Source of the DNA: Spirochaetota bacterium
GTDB lineage: Bacteria; Spirochaetota; UBA4802; UBA5550
Direction of reading: 5' to 3'
Assembly (NCBI GenBank): GCA_016933025.1
Contig: JAFGBT010000001.1
Span: 62,001 to 126,000 of the forward strand
DNA: 64,000 bases
Below are positions 1-8,716 of this stretch, in pieces; positions within the stretch are counted from its first letter, which is position 1, and each line of letters opens with the position of its first letter. Position numbers and translations under genes: made by a program. The notes under the pieces are model-generated. The model saw nothing but the letters and a program-made list of their open reading frames with translations, searched no databases and was not told the DNA's origin.

Positions 1-362
1 GTCGACTTGTCCACTATGACAATGTATTTCTCGACGAACCTCCCTATCTGACGGCCCACATCCAGAACATGCTGAAGATCGGCAGAGCCGTCTTCATCCG
101 ACGGCGTTCCGACTGCTATGAAGGCAAAGGTCACCTCGCTGATGCCTTCCCTGAGATCCGTAGTGAACCGGAGCCTCCCCTCGCCGTAGTTTCGTTTCAC
201 CAACTCTTCAAGCCCGGGCTCGTAAATCGGCAGAACACCTTTCTTCAAATTTTCGATCTTAGTTTTATCGATATCGATGCACCAGACATCGTTGCCCATA
301 TCGGCGAAGCAGGTCCCGGTGACCAGGCCGACATAGCCGGTTCCAATAACAGCAAGTTTCAT
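1..362 (-). CDS. UDP-glucose/GDP-mannose 6-dehydrogenase, N-terminal part (cut by window edge)
   Basis: The reverse strand from 362 reads [18 protein letters not shown] and continues open to base 1, so only the first 120 residues are here. The start carries the GxGYVGL nucleotide-binding loop of the UDP-glucose/GDP-mannose dehydrogenase family, followed by CFADMG, a DID acidic strand end, [10 protein letters not shown] and an [14 protein letters not shown] segment, all typical of the NAD-binding domain. The family oxidises a nucleotide sugar twice to the uronate, which feeds capsule or lipopolysaccharide synthesis. The exact substrate (UDP-Glc, GDP-Man or UDP-ManNAc) cannot be fixed from this part; the YEPGL and TPSDEDG wording favours UDP-glucose. 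The catalytic Cys lies outside the window. Confidence 0.9.
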   Translation of the reverse strand, partial: MKLAVIGTGYVGLVTGTCFADMGNDVWCIDIDKTKIENLKKGVLPIYEPGLEELVKRNYGEGRLRFTTDLREGISEVTFAFIAVGTPSDEDGSADLQHVLDVGRQIGRFVEKYIVIVDKS

Positions 363-521
363 CGCGCACTCCGGTAGGCTCGTATAGTCATCATTGGGTT
401 ATAATACCCCGGGACACCATCTTCGGTTTAACGGGGCATGCCGCATTCCATTCACCTAAAAACATCATAATTCGCATAATCTGTGTCAACACTTTTATTG
501 CGTATTATCCTGCGACAAGAA

Positions 522-544
522 GGGGCTGTTCAACAAACAGCCCC
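522..544 (-). terminator. Stem-loop downstream of the 229-aa secreted protein gene
   Basis: A perfect 9-bp stem (GGGGCTGTT / AACAGCCCC) closes a 5-base loop 25 bases past the stop codon of the reverse-strand gene that ends at 570. The tail on the reverse strand is only moderately T-rich (TTCTTGTC), so termination strength is uncertain. Confidence 0.55.
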
Positions 545-569
545 CGGTCGTTCCTGTATTTATTGCCGA

Positions 570-1259
570 TTACTTTTGCGACTTTTTCAAAAAATTGCTC
601 ATAACAGATTCGGCGTCCTTGAGGCCCTTGTTGTAGGACTCCGCAATGAACAGGAGAGAATTCATAAAATATGACATGTGGGGTACCACAAAATCCCGCT
701 TGAGTTCGTTGCGTATTGGGAACGCGGTCGTGTTTTTGATATCGCCGAGTTTCTTGTTCTCGAGGAGAACCTTCCCGTTGGCGATATGTGTGAAAACGAT
801 ATCGTCAGTTCCCTCGGAAAGGGGGGACGGATCGGTCATCCTGACCACGACGGATGTGCCGGCCCAATACATGCGGTCATATATTTCAGACTCTATCTTG
901 GAAATACTCTGACCGTTTGTATATATCTTTATCCTTTTGGTCTGGAGCCCGGTTATCTCTTTCCCGAGAGCGTCGTCCCTGATAAAATGGTGTTTTTCCA
1001 TCTCGATATAGTCCGAACCCATGACGTATGTCGTCTGGTAAGGAATAATCCTGAGGTCGCTGGCTTTCAAAAGTTCGTATTTATGTATGATTTCGGCCAT
1101 TCTTTTGCCGTATGCCAGGATCTGTGCATCAAGGCTCTTCCCCACTCTGTCAAGCTGCTCCGATTCCAATTTATATTGCTTATCCGACTTTTTCTCCTGC
1201 GCCGTTGAAATGACCGCCGTCAGCGCCACGCACAGTATTACCATGAAGGCTTTTTTCAT
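570..1259 (-). CDS. Secreted protein of unknown function
   Basis: A 229-residue protein I do not recognise. It begins with a clear Sec signal peptide (MKKAFMVILCVALTAVISTA, cleavage probably before QEKK), so the mature protein should be periplasmic or surface-exposed. The mature part is highly charged, has a tyrosine-rich middle, and its C-terminal quarter is predicted helical (NSLLFIAESYNKGLKDAESV). No enzyme motif is visible. It resembles in layout the many small exported proteins of leptospires that hold an outer-membrane lipoprotein-sorting-like fold, but that is only an impression. It stands alone, with its own downstream stem-loop. Confidence 0.75.
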   Translation of the reverse strand: MKKAFMVILCVALTAVISTAQEKKSDKQYKLESEQLDRVGKSLDAQILAYGKRMAEIIHKYELLKASDLRIIPYQTTYVMGSDYIEMEKHHFIRDDALGKEITGLQTKRIKIYTNGQSISKIESEIYDRMYWAGTSVVVRMTDPSPLSEGTDDIVFTHIANGKVLLENKKLGDIKNTTAFPIRNELKRDFVVPHMSYFMNSLLFIAESYNKGLKDAESVMSNFLKKSQK

Positions 1260-1455
1260 TGCATCCTCCAGTATCTATTCGTTGTAAATATTATTTGCAG
1301 ACAAAACGCACACTCCATATATCATGATGTGCAGAATTTTTCAACTTAATTATCGGTTTAACCGCCCCTTTTTTCCGCAGTTTTTTGATATTTTAGTTGA
1401 TTTTGATAGATGATACATGCTATTTAACGGCTGTATAGAACAGGAGTGAGCAGAC

Positions 1456-2406
1456 ATGTACAAGGTTCTTATCGTCGATTTATCGCTATTCAAGGATTCA
1501 ATCGTCAAGATGTTCTGCGACAGCGGGTATGCCGTTGAACTGTGCGGTTCAGCCTTCGAGGCGATGAAGCTCCTGAAGGCCGTCGACTTCGACCTTGTCG
1601 TCTCGGAGGTCGAGCTGCCGGGAGACAATGCCTTCGACCTGTACGGCTATATTTCTAACAACTATCCATTTATTCCGACCATAATGACGACGGATAAAAA
1701 CATCGACACCTTTTTCGAGAGGATATTCAAGGAGGGCATCGGGAACGTTTTGAGCAAACCCTTCAAGAAAGAGGAGATCCTGACCCTTGCCGAAAAGCTG
1801 ATAACAAAGAAAAATATCTTCGGCCTTGAAAATTATATCACCGGGATACAAGAGTCTAAAAAAATCAGGATCACCGGCTCAAAGCAGATAAAAAAAGCTA
1901 TACCGGTCATCATCGACCAAATCAAAGCATGGGGCTTTCATGTCGGAAACAGGAACACGCTGACGCTGATTCTCAATGAAATGGCGATCAACGCAGTGTA
2001 TCACTCTCACGGCCTCACCGATGAAAAAAAACAGAGGATCGCGGTACAGCTCCCCGAAGGCAACTGGGTCGATATTTTCTTCGCGCGCGACCGGGGCAAA
2101 TTCGGGATAGCAATCGACGACTATAACGGCAAGCTCACAAAATCAAAGATACTGGACAGCATTAACAGCGTCGTGGTGCAGAACTTCATTCTGGAACACG
2201 CCGATGAATTCGAGGAGGATATTTCCGACCTCATCTCCGAGACAGGCCGCGGCATCGACCTCGTCAGGAAGCTCGCCGGCGAGTATTACTTCATCATCAA
2301 GCCGGGTGTACGAACGGAAATCATCATAATATTCGATACCGCTTTCGAAAATGACTCCGCGGCCAATAACTCTTCTCTTAAAATCATCGAGGATCCCTCC
2401 CAATAA
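1456..2406 (+). CDS. Degenerate receiver domain fused to an RsbW-like GHKL ATPase domain
   Basis: Residues 1-120 form a response-regulator receiver (VLIVDLS start, IMTTD beta-4, LSKPFKKEE with the conserved Lys-Pro). The phospho-acceptor Asp that should stand four residues before the Pro of VELPG is Glu51, and the acidic pair near residue 8 is reduced to one Asp. Residues 150-300 look like an anti-sigma-factor type histidine-kinase-like ATPase: N-box LNEMAINAVYHSH (about 171-183), a G1-like IDDYNGKL and a G2-like GRGIDLVRKLAG. No H-box or dimerisation domain is present, so it is not a sensor kinase. The likely role is a serine-kinase/anti-sigma partner-switch protein whose receiver may be locked or read by protein contact. 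A strong AGGAG precedes the ATG. Confidence 0.8.
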   Translation: MYKVLIVDLSLFKDSIVKMFCDSGYAVELCGSAFEAMKLLKAVDFDLVVSEVELPGDNAFDLYGYISNNYPFIPTIMTTDKNIDTFFERIFKEGIGNVLSKPFKKEEILTLAEKLITKKNIFGLENYITGIQESKKIRITGSKQIKKAIPVIIDQIKAWGFHVGNRNTLTLILNEMAINAVYHSHGLTDEKKQRIAVQLPEGNWVDIFFARDRGKFGIAIDDYNGKLTKSKILDSINSVVVQNFILEHADEFEEDISDLISETGRGIDLVRKLAGEYYFIIKPGVRTEIIIIFDTAFENDSAANNSSLKIIEDPSQ

Positions 2407-2419
2407 CGGTATCGGGTCG

Positions 2420-3841
2420 CTATTTATTCATGACACGATTGAGCGCCGTTCCGGTAAAAAACGATACGGCGAACCCTATCGGAACAAACCACGGCCAGAA
2501 TACGTTAAAGGCGGCCATAACAACGAGCACGGCAATGATGCTCGCGGCAACACCGACGAGTGATGCCCTGTCGCTGAAATCTCTGAACAGTGCGGCCTGT
2601 ACGAAAATCCCGAGCATGCCGCCGTATGTTATCGAAGCAATGCTCAGGCCGAGCTCAACGAGGGGGCTTTTTGTGTCGCGAAGGAGCATTGCGACAGCCA
2701 TCATGACACAGCACCAGCCGAAGCTCACCGCCCGGGATATCCTCACCTTCAGTCTTTCGGAAATATTTTTCCCGGGTATCATCAATATGTCCATGACGGT
2801 TGAGGAAGATATTGAATTTATTGAAGCGCTGAGGGTTGACATGGCGGCGGCAAAAATTCCGGCCAGCATAACCCCCCGTATCCCATAGGGCACATGATTC
2901 ACGATGAAATACGGCATGATGGTGTCGGGCAGCTCAAATTCCTTCCCGCCGAGCATCACATATATACACAGCCCCCATATCATAAACAGCGCGAATTGAA
3001 AGAAAACGATTATACCGCTCCATATCATTGCCTTACGCGCCGCTATTAGGCCGCGGCAGGACAGTACCCTCTGCACGATAAGATGGTCGGTGCCGTGGGA
3101 GGCAAACGAAAGAAGCGCGCCGCCGATAAGCCCGGAAAAGACATTGTAAGACCCGAACACGCCGCGCCATCCTCCGCTGATTCCGGTGGAGAACATAACG
3201 AGGCCCGATTCCGGTATCCGTCCGAAAGTCTCCGGGACGGATAGGCCAAGCGTGTTTGAGATGACGCATATGCCCGCGATTGCGCTTATGATATAGATGC
3301 CGAGCTGTATGCTGTCGGTGATGGCGACAGACCGTATGCCGCCGTAGAGGGTATAGGCGAAGGTGGTGAGTCCGATGATAAGTATCGCCTGCCAGTATCC
3401 GTCGAATCCCAAGAGCATCGACAGCGGTATTGCGGTGGCGAACAGGCGTATCCCGTCGGCAAGCAGCCGCGTCGCATGGAACAGGACCGCTATTGCCTTG
3501 CGGGCTCCAATGCCGAAGCGGTTCTGGAGAAACTGGTAGGCTGTCTCAAGATTGCCCGCAAAATAACGGGGCAGGAGAACGGCGGCGACAAGCATCCTGC
3601 CGAGCACATATCCGAGCGCCACCTGTAAAAACCCGGTGCCGGAAATATACGCAAGCCCCGGTATGGAAATGAATGTCAGCGAGCTTGTTTCGGTTGCTAC
3701 GATTGAAAAGCAGGCCACCGGCCAGGGTATGCTCCGGTTGCCGAGGAAATAGTCTTCGACGCTCCTCACCTTTGAGGATGCGACGCCGATGATGTTTATG
3801 GCCGCCATGTATATGACGATAATCGCTGCGTCCAGGTACAT
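2420..3841 (-). CDS. Sodium:solute symporter (SSS family)
   Basis: A 473-residue inner-membrane protein with about 13 hydrophobic segments. The SSS signature is visible near the start: VEDYFLGNRSIPWPVACFSIVATETSS, then FISIPGLAY, and in the middle YGGIRSVAITDSIQ and the GTDHLIVQRVLS helix. The ATG at 3841 is chosen over an upstream in-frame codon because it overlaps the NamZ stop as TGATG and has a GGGAG six bases before it. The tight coupling to NamZ suggests uptake of a sugar or muropeptide-derived sugar acid with sodium. The SSS family is broad (sugars, amino acids, sialic acid), so the substrate is inferred from context only. Confidence 0.85.
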   Translation of the reverse strand: MYLDAAIIVIYMAAINIIGVASSKVRSVEDYFLGNRSIPWPVACFSIVATETSSLTFISIPGLAYISGTGFLQVALGYVLGRMLVAAVLLPRYFAGNLETAYQFLQNRFGIGARKAIAVLFHATRLLADGIRLFATAIPLSMLLGFDGYWQAILIIGLTTFAYTLYGGIRSVAITDSIQLGIYIISAIAGICVISNTLGLSVPETFGRIPESGLVMFSTGISGGWRGVFGSYNVFSGLIGGALLSFASHGTDHLIVQRVLSCRGLIAARKAMIWSGIIVFFQFALFMIWGLCIYVMLGGKEFELPDTIMPYFIVNHVPYGIRGVMLAGIFAAAMSTLSASINSISSSTVMDILMIPGKNISERLKVRISRAVSFGWCCVMMAVAMLLRDTKSPLVELGLSIASITYGGMLGIFVQAALFRDFSDRASLVGVAASIIAVLVVMAAFNVFWPWFVPIGFAVSFFTGTALNRVMNK

Positions 3842-5007
3842 CAATGCTCCCGATACAGAAGAAACTCTTCCATGATGCCGGCAAAAACTTTCTGCTCTTT
3901 TTCCCAGCTGGAAGCGATCCATTCAAGGTCTTTCCGGCCGAGTATCATCTCGCGGATGCCGGAACTTCCGGTCAGAAGATCAAAGGCCGGATGAATTTCA
4001 TTGAACTCGTAGGCGCCGGTCGTGAAACGGAAGTCCTCCATCATTTCGCTCATCCGTAAAACGACGGCAACGCCGGCAAGAAACGACCTGAATAGACGAC
4101 GCTCCGTAACGTGAATGAAAACGGCGCCGATTGTTTCACCGCAATACTTGTTAAAGGTGGGCCGCATGTATATCGGACGGAAATATACCCCGGGCATGCC
4201 GAGCGCGTTTAATTCGTCTGCCGCCCTGGCGGGATTGATGCCGGGAGCTCCCACAGCCTCGAAGGGCGTGGTCGTGCCCCTTCCTTCTGAGATGTTCGTT
4301 CCCTCCAGGAGGCATATACCGGGATACACAAACGCGGTGTTCAGGGAGGGTATGTTTGGTGATGGGGGGACCCACGGAAGTCCCGTGTCGTCATATACCA
4401 TTTCGCGCCTCCACCCGTTCATCTCAATGACCTTAAGGTTAGTGTCGAGCCCGAAATAATCATGCGCCAGCATGGCGAGTTCTCCCGGCGTAAGGCCATG
4501 ACGCACCGGCACCGGCAGGGAACCGACGAACGACTCATATCCTTTCTTCAAAACCGGCCCTTCAACAATGACACCGCCGACAGGGTTAGGACGATCAAGG
4601 ACTATGAATTCGATATCCTTCCCCTGCAGGGCCTTCATGAACATCACCATCGTGCTTATGTAGGTATAATATCGAGCGCCGATGTCCTGGATGTCGAAAA
4701 GAACGCAATTGACATCGGAAAGATGCGAATCGAGAGGAACCAGCGAATCGCAGGAGCCGCCGTAGAGACTGACGACTTCAGAGCAAATACCTGAGACCGT
4801 CGGTGCCGGAACCTGGTCTTGTTCGGTCCCGAAAAGACCGTGCTCCGGGGAAAACAGCCGCCGCACGCGTATGCCCAGCCGGTTCAGCTCGTCCCAGCTG
4901 TACTTCATGTCCGCTGTGACGGAGGTCTGGTTCGCTATAAGCGCGACACTCCTGTTTTTGATAATGTCAGGCTTTGCAAGAAGCCGTTCTAATCCGGTCT
5001 GTATCAT
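3841..5007 (-). CDS. namZ: NamZ/YbbC-type exo-beta-N-acetylmuramidase (DUF1343)
   Basis: A 388-residue DUF1343 protein. Hallmarks are ALIANQTSV (about residue 25), FSPEHGLFG (about 55), DIQDIGARYYTYISTM, LDRPNPVGG, RHGLTPGE and the Pro-rich WVPPSPNIPS. In Bacillus the family (NamZ) removes MurNAc from the non-reducing end of peptidoglycan fragments during cell-wall recycling. Unlike many relatives there is no signal peptide here, so it should act in the cytoplasm, consistent with the symporter gene coupled to its stop codon. An in-frame TTG at 5016 with GGTGA upstream is an alternative start. Specificity for MurNAc is inferred from the family. Confidence 0.85.
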   Translation of the reverse strand: MIQTGLERLLAKPDIIKNRSVALIANQTSVTADMKYSWDELNRLGIRVRRLFSPEHGLFGTEQDQVPAPTVSGICSEVVSLYGGSCDSLVPLDSHLSDVNCVLFDIQDIGARYYTYISTMVMFMKALQGKDIEFIVLDRPNPVGGVIVEGPVLKKGYESFVGSLPVPVRHGLTPGELAMLAHDYFGLDTNLKVIEMNGWRREMVYDDTGLPWVPPSPNIPSLNTAFVYPGICLLEGTNISEGRGTTTPFEAVGAPGINPARAADELNALGMPGVYFRPIYMRPTFNKYCGETIGAVFIHVTERRLFRSFLAGVAVVLRMSEMMEDFRFTTGAYEFNEIHPAFDLLTGSSGIREMILGRKDLEWIASSWEKEQKVFAGIMEEFLLYREH

Positions 5008-5040
5008 GTAAAACAATTATCACCAGAAGATAATCTCCGC

Positions 5041-5072
5041 AAATATAAAAAAGCCGGCCTGATGCACCGGCT
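5041..5072 (-). terminator. Rho-independent terminator after dodecin gene
   Basis: Stem AGCCGG / CCGGCT with a 9-base loop, followed on the reverse strand by TTTTTATATT. It lies 35 bases after the dodecin stop codon. Confidence 0.7.
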
Positions 5073-5106
5073 CTGTTTTGAATGCCAAATGGCAATGCCA
5101 AAGTCT

Positions 5107-5310
5107 TCAGTCTACGAACTTAAAAGATAATCTCAATTTAATCCGAAAAATGAGTTTTCCGTCGTCAACGCTGATATCCATTTCCTTGACTTCGGCGACC
5201 CGCATCTCTTTTAATGATTTCGACGCGGTTGCTATGGCGCCTTTTGCCGCATCCTCCCATGACTTGTCGCTGGCTCCGATAATCTCAATGACCTTGTAGA
5301 CACTGTTCAT
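5107..5310 (-). CDS. Dodecin, flavin-binding storage protein
   Basis: A 67-residue protein starting MNSVYKVIEIIGASDKSWEDA. It matches dodecins in length and in all elements: the VYKxIEIxGxS strand, SWEDA with the Trp that stacks on flavin, the AIATASKSLKEMR helix, and two C-terminal strands ending in a basic RIKLRLSFK. Dodecins form hollow dodecamers that bind riboflavin or FMN, or CoA in some bacteria, and are thought to buffer free flavin. The ATG at 5310 has GGGAGG six bases upstream, which decides it over the in-frame TTG at 5316. Confidence 0.93.
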   Translation of the reverse strand: MNSVYKVIEIIGASDKSWEDAAKGAIATASKSLKEMRVAEVKEMDISVDDGKLIFRIKLRLSFKFVD

Positions 5311-5518
5311 ACGCAACCTCCCTTGTTGAATTTCTCATAACCCGGGATAATAATTTTTATGTCTTCACCTGCCAATGCACTACTATCTTTCATGGAAATC
5401 TTCAAGTCTTTTTCATGGAAAGTATAAAAAAAGACAATATGCGCACCTGGCGACAAGGTAAGCAATCGAAATTGATAAAACACGCCGAAGGCCGATCCCG
5501 ACAATCACCCGGGTCGCG

Positions 5519-5776
5519 TCACTGCCTTACAACATACACAATATCATGCTCTCGAACGCGTTCCTTGACTTTTATACCGATGGACGCGCCCTTATCTGCA
5601 GTGGTTACCGATGCGTGCTCGATCTGCATCGATTCCACCTGCTGCTGAAAATCCGTGCTGTGCCCATGGAATTTTATCGTGTCCCCCACCGTAAGCGAAC
5701 CGTCGGTCAGCTCGATCGCGGCAACGCTCGGTTTGGCGAAAAACTTTACGACCATACCCACTTTAACTTCTTCCAT
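5519..5776 (-). CDS. Translation elongation factor-like small protein (EF-Tu domain 2-type barrel)
   Basis: An 85-residue protein with the composition of a single beta barrel: VGMVVKFFAKPSVAAIELTDG, VGDTIKFHGHSTDF, VESMQIEHASV and VGIKVKERVREHD-like strands. This is the pattern of EF-Tu/IF2 domain 2 and of the stand-alone proteins annotated as elongation-factor-like in archaea and some bacteria; a related barrel ends U32 peptidases. There is no GTPase domain. The role of the stand-alone form is not known to me. GGAGC stands a few bases before the ATG. The 200-base gap to dodecin downstream shows no convincing gene. Confidence 0.8.
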   Translation of the reverse strand: MEEVKVGMVVKFFAKPSVAAIELTDGSLTVGDTIKFHGHSTDFQQQVESMQIEHASVTTADKGASIGIKVKERVREHDIVYVVRQ

Positions 5777-5898
5777 ACGCTGCTCCTTATCGAGATTTTA
5801 TTATACAAATGACCTGATTGGCCAAAAAGTCAAGAAAATAAAGATGGACGTATTTTTATTGACTCGTCCGAATAATCGTTGTATATAGAGTTTACGCA

Positions 5899-6513
5899 AT
5901 GCTGGAAAAAATATCTGACACGTTCATGCTTTATCCTTCTATCAGAAAAATATCGCTCTGCGCAATCCTATCGCTGTTGCTGCTATCCCCTGACTGCGCT
6001 CGATACTCGCGCAGGGTGCTCCTGACTCAAAAACTTGCCGGCGCCAACCTGTCTGGATACGATTTTTACAATCTCAGGCTTCCGCAGATAAACCTCACAA
6101 AATCCCGGCTGGTGAGGACCAACTTCAGTTTTGCCGTTCTGACAGACGCGGTCATGGTCAACGCCGACCTCCGCGGAGCCGATCTGAGCGCGGCCGACCT
6201 TTCCGGGGCCGACCTGCGGGGCGCGAATCTCAGGAACGCCCTTCTTCACAATGCAATCCTGAAAAGGGCAAATCTTATCGACTCCTATTGTTATGGGGCT
6301 GACCTGAGCGGCGCCGATCTTCGCGACGCCATTTTCGTGTCGAAATCCGACACGTCCACCGACGAAAGCATGCGCAATTCCGATAACAGGTCGCCTTTGT
6401 TCGCGCACCTTCGAAATGCGGATATGTCCGGCGCGGCCGTAAGCGTAAAAATGAAGGATTTTATTTCAAAGCAGAACGTTCGAAACTTCGAAAAAATAAT
6501 TTGGGTAAAATAA
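5899..6513 (+). CDS. Pentapeptide-repeat protein with N-terminal membrane or signal segment
   Basis: A 204-residue protein. Residues about 45-150 are tandem A(D/N)LxX pentapeptides (GADLSAADLSGADLRGANLR) that fold as a right-handed quadrilateral beta-helix. The N-terminus has a hydrophobic stretch (ISLCAILSLLLLSP) followed by DCARYS; this could be a signal peptide or a loose spirochaetal lipobox ending at Cys34, but the -1 Asp makes lipidation doubtful. The C-terminal 40 residues leave the repeat pattern. Pentapeptide-repeat proteins range from gyrase mimics to structural envelope proteins; an exported one is more likely to be structural. It stands alone between divergent and convergent neighbours. 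Confidence 0.85.
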   Translation: MLEKISDTFMLYPSIRKISLCAILSLLLLSPDCARYSRRVLLTQKLAGANLSGYDFYNLRLPQINLTKSRLVRTNFSFAVLTDAVMVNADLRGADLSAADLSGADLRGANLRNALLHNAILKRANLIDSYCYGADLSGADLRDAIFVSKSDTSTDESMRNSDNRSPLFAHLRNADMSGAAVSVKMKDFISKQNVRNFEKIIWVK

Positions 6514-6569
6514 TCTGGATCGGCACGTCCGCATGAGAGCGCTCAATACGGCCAGGCGATTAACCTTTA

Positions 6570-7676
6570 TCAAAAGGGGAAATTGTAAGCGGTAAGCTTG
6601 AATTTATTGCGCATAGCCGCAATGTCCTTTTGAAGACTCACGTTCACGGGTACGCCCTTGTCTTTACGCTCCAGCCATGAGAGGTATTCCTTTTCTCCTG
6701 CGGTATAGATGCGTTCTTGTCCCGGCATTTTCCTGGAAGAACGCAGTTCGCGCAAAATGTCTCCCGCTGTTTTCATGAACTCCCGTACGTCAATGAAGTG
6801 CGAGATGTCGACCGCCACGAAAAAATGGCCGAGGAGATAAGGTACTTTCTTACCGTTATCAAAACCGGTCAGCATTTTCATGTAATTGCCGGCCTGCAGA
6901 GCGGCGCATAGTATTTCCACCACCGTTGCGTATCCGTAGCCCTTGTACCCCCCGCCGTCCTCACCTATGCCGCCGAGCGGCGTCAGTGCCGCAGAACCGT
7001 CGATGAGCTGCTTGAGAGCCTTTTCCGCATCGGTCGTGGAGGTGCCGTTTTCATCAACGACCCACCCCTCCGGCATTTTTTTCCCCTGGCGCTCGTAGAC
7101 CTCTATCTTCCCGCGCTGGGTGATTGACGTAGCGCAATCAATGACAAAGGGGAACTCTTCGTCCGTTGGTATACCAAAAACCAGTGGATTGGTGCCGAGC
7201 ATATTCTCGACGCCGAAAGTGGGTGCTATCGACGGCCGCGCGTTCGAACCGGTTATTCCTATCATACCGGCATCCGCGGCCATAATAACGTAGTATCCGG
7301 CGATGCCGTAGTGCGAAGAGTTCCTTGCGGCGACCATGCCCATGCCGTACTTCTTCGCCTTGTCAATCGCCATCTCCATCGATTTTTTCCCGATGACATG
7401 TCCCATGCCGTTATGGCCGTCGATGACAGCCGTGGTCGGCCCCTCCTTCACTAACTCCATCTTCGTAATCGGAGAAACGATCCCGTCGCCAAGGCGGTCA
7501 ATATATATCGGCTTGAGCCGGTTTATTCCGTGAGAGTCTATTCCGCGCTTGTCAGCCGTGATGAGAACATCGGCGATTATACGGGCGTCCCCGTCAGGGA
7601 CCCCTGCCGATTTCAGTACGTCGACCATGAAGCGCTCCATGGTCTGAAAATCAATCCAGACTACGCTGTCATCCAT
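6570..7676 (-). CDS. Ldh_2 family NAD(P)-dependent dehydrogenase (malate/lactate/sulfolactate type)
   Basis: A 368-residue member of the Ldh_2 (YlbC/AllD/ComC) family, unrelated to classical lactate dehydrogenases. Signatures are DKRGIDSHGINRL (about residues 41-53), VIDGHNGMGH, RNSSHYGIAGYY (catalytic-region His near 120), LGTNPLVFGIPT and GGGYKGYG. The family oxidises or reduces 2-hydroxy/2-oxo acids, including malate, ureidoglycolate, 2,3-diketo-gulonate and, in methanogens, sulfolactate. It follows the dehydroquinate synthase II gene by 35 bases on the same strand, so it is probably the third gene of that operon; its substrate there is an open question. Confidence 0.85.
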   Translation of the reverse strand: MDDSVVWIDFQTMERFMVDVLKSAGVPDGDARIIADVLITADKRGIDSHGINRLKPIYIDRLGDGIVSPITKMELVKEGPTTAVIDGHNGMGHVIGKKSMEMAIDKAKKYGMGMVAARNSSHYGIAGYYVIMAADAGMIGITGSNARPSIAPTFGVENMLGTNPLVFGIPTDEEFPFVIDCATSITQRGKIEVYERQGKKMPEGWVVDENGTSTTDAEKALKQLIDGSAALTPLGGIGEDGGGYKGYGYATVVEILCAALQAGNYMKMLTGFDNGKKVPYLLGHFFVAVDISHFIDVREFMKTAGDILRELRSSRKMPGQERIYTAGEKEYLSWLERKDKGVPVNVSLQKDIAAMRNKFKLTAYNFPF

Positions 7677-7711
7677 GTGTATTCCTCTATACGAAGAAGC
7701 TGAAGGCCGCT

Positions 7712-8716
7712 TTATTGTTCCTTGATGGTTTCATCAACGGCCATGCCAAAATGCCTGCCCGCTTTTTCGCGGTACCCCAGGACCCTGTCGCTCTGTTTCA
7801 ACGATGCAACGCTCAATGCCGCGCCGTCCGGGGTGGTCAGCCTTATTGTTTCAGCGTTTTGTAAAATAACGGAATGCTCCGTCCCGTCGCTGTCGGCTGC
7901 GTAGACGACCAGCATCGGCCGTTTTTCGATTTTTGACCTGCCAACATACGATGTGTAGGTCCCGCCGTCCTTGGTGACAATGAGGACCGCGTCTCCGGTC
8001 TTGAGTTCGCCGAGGTACCTGGTCTTTCCTCCGGGAACTCTCACGTACGAATGTACCGCGCCTGCGTTGATCCTGAAAGGACGCGGCGCGACATATGGAT
8101 TTTCTATGTTCTCCGCATGGACCAGAAACATCCCCTGGCTGCTGTTGCCTACCAGAAGTCCTTCGCCAAGGTTCAGGTTGTTGCAGGTATCCACGCAGAC
8201 ACGGTCGCCAATCCCTATGTTCCTGATCCCTGTGATCTCGAGCACCGTCATACTGTATGCTTCGCTGTCAAGAGACTTGACGTATCGGACGACCTTGGAA
8301 ATAACAGCGGGGTCCGAGGTCTCGATGACGACACCGGCCACGCCTTTTTCCAGTATTCCCGCGGCGACTTTCGCGTCTTCTACGTCCCTGACAAATGTAT
8401 AGAGACGTTCGCCGCCCTGGGGTATCAGGTTCTCAACAGGTATGATATCCCAATCTGTAGTACGGACGACAACCGACTTCGTCTTGAGTGACTGTGCCGC
8501 CCGCTTCTCGTCTTCCTTGTCCTTGATGGTTATAATTTCCACGTCCGCCGGGACTGCACGGTCTCCCTTATTCGGCGCGATTACCGTTATTCGGCCGAGT
8601 TCTCTTATCTTCGGGACAAATTCCTCAACGGTAATGATCGCGTCCACTCCGGACTCGAGCGATTCGGTCACCAGTTTTTTTTCCCACGCCGCGAGGTTGA
8701 GCCAGACCTCTTTCAT
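7712..8716 (-). CDS. 3-dehydroquinate synthase II (archaeal type)
   Basis: A 334-residue protein of the DHQS-II family (MJ1249 type). Characteristic features are the MKEVWLNL start, VRTTDWDIIPVENLI, LEITGIRNIGIGDRVCVDTC (about 165-185), GEGLLVGNSSQGMFLVHAE, and RPFRINAGAVHSYVRVPGGKTRYLGEL followed by VGRSKIEKRPM. In archaea the enzyme uses NAD+ to deaminate and cyclise 2-amino-3,7-dideoxyheptulosonate to 3-dehydroquinate. Its ATG overlaps the stop of the upstream aldolase gene as TGATG, so the two are translationally coupled. Related pairs (GriH/GriI) make 3-amino-4-hydroxybenzoate in streptomycetes, so primary aromatic synthesis is likely but not certain. Confidence 0.9.
   Translation of the reverse strand: MKEVWLNLAAWEKKLVTESLESGVDAIITVEEFVPKIRELGRITVIAPNKGDRAVPADVEIITIKDKEDEKRAAQSLKTKSVVVRTTDWDIIPVENLIPQGGERLYTFVRDVEDAKVAAGILEKGVAGVVIETSDPAVISKVVRYVKSLDSEAYSMTVLEITGIRNIGIGDRVCVDTCNNLNLGEGLLVGNSSQGMFLVHAENIENPYVAPRPFRINAGAVHSYVRVPGGKTRYLGELKTGDAVLIVTKDGGTYTSYVGRSKIEKRPMLVVYAADSDGTEHSVILQNAETIRLTTPDGAALSVASLKQSDRVLGYREKAGRHFGMAVDETIKEQ

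Noticed and set aside
5307..5504. Reverse-strand frame of 65 codons between dodecin and the EF-like gene
   Set aside because: No family resemblance, no ribosome-binding site, and its end overlaps the start of dodecin. The interval appears to be non-coding.
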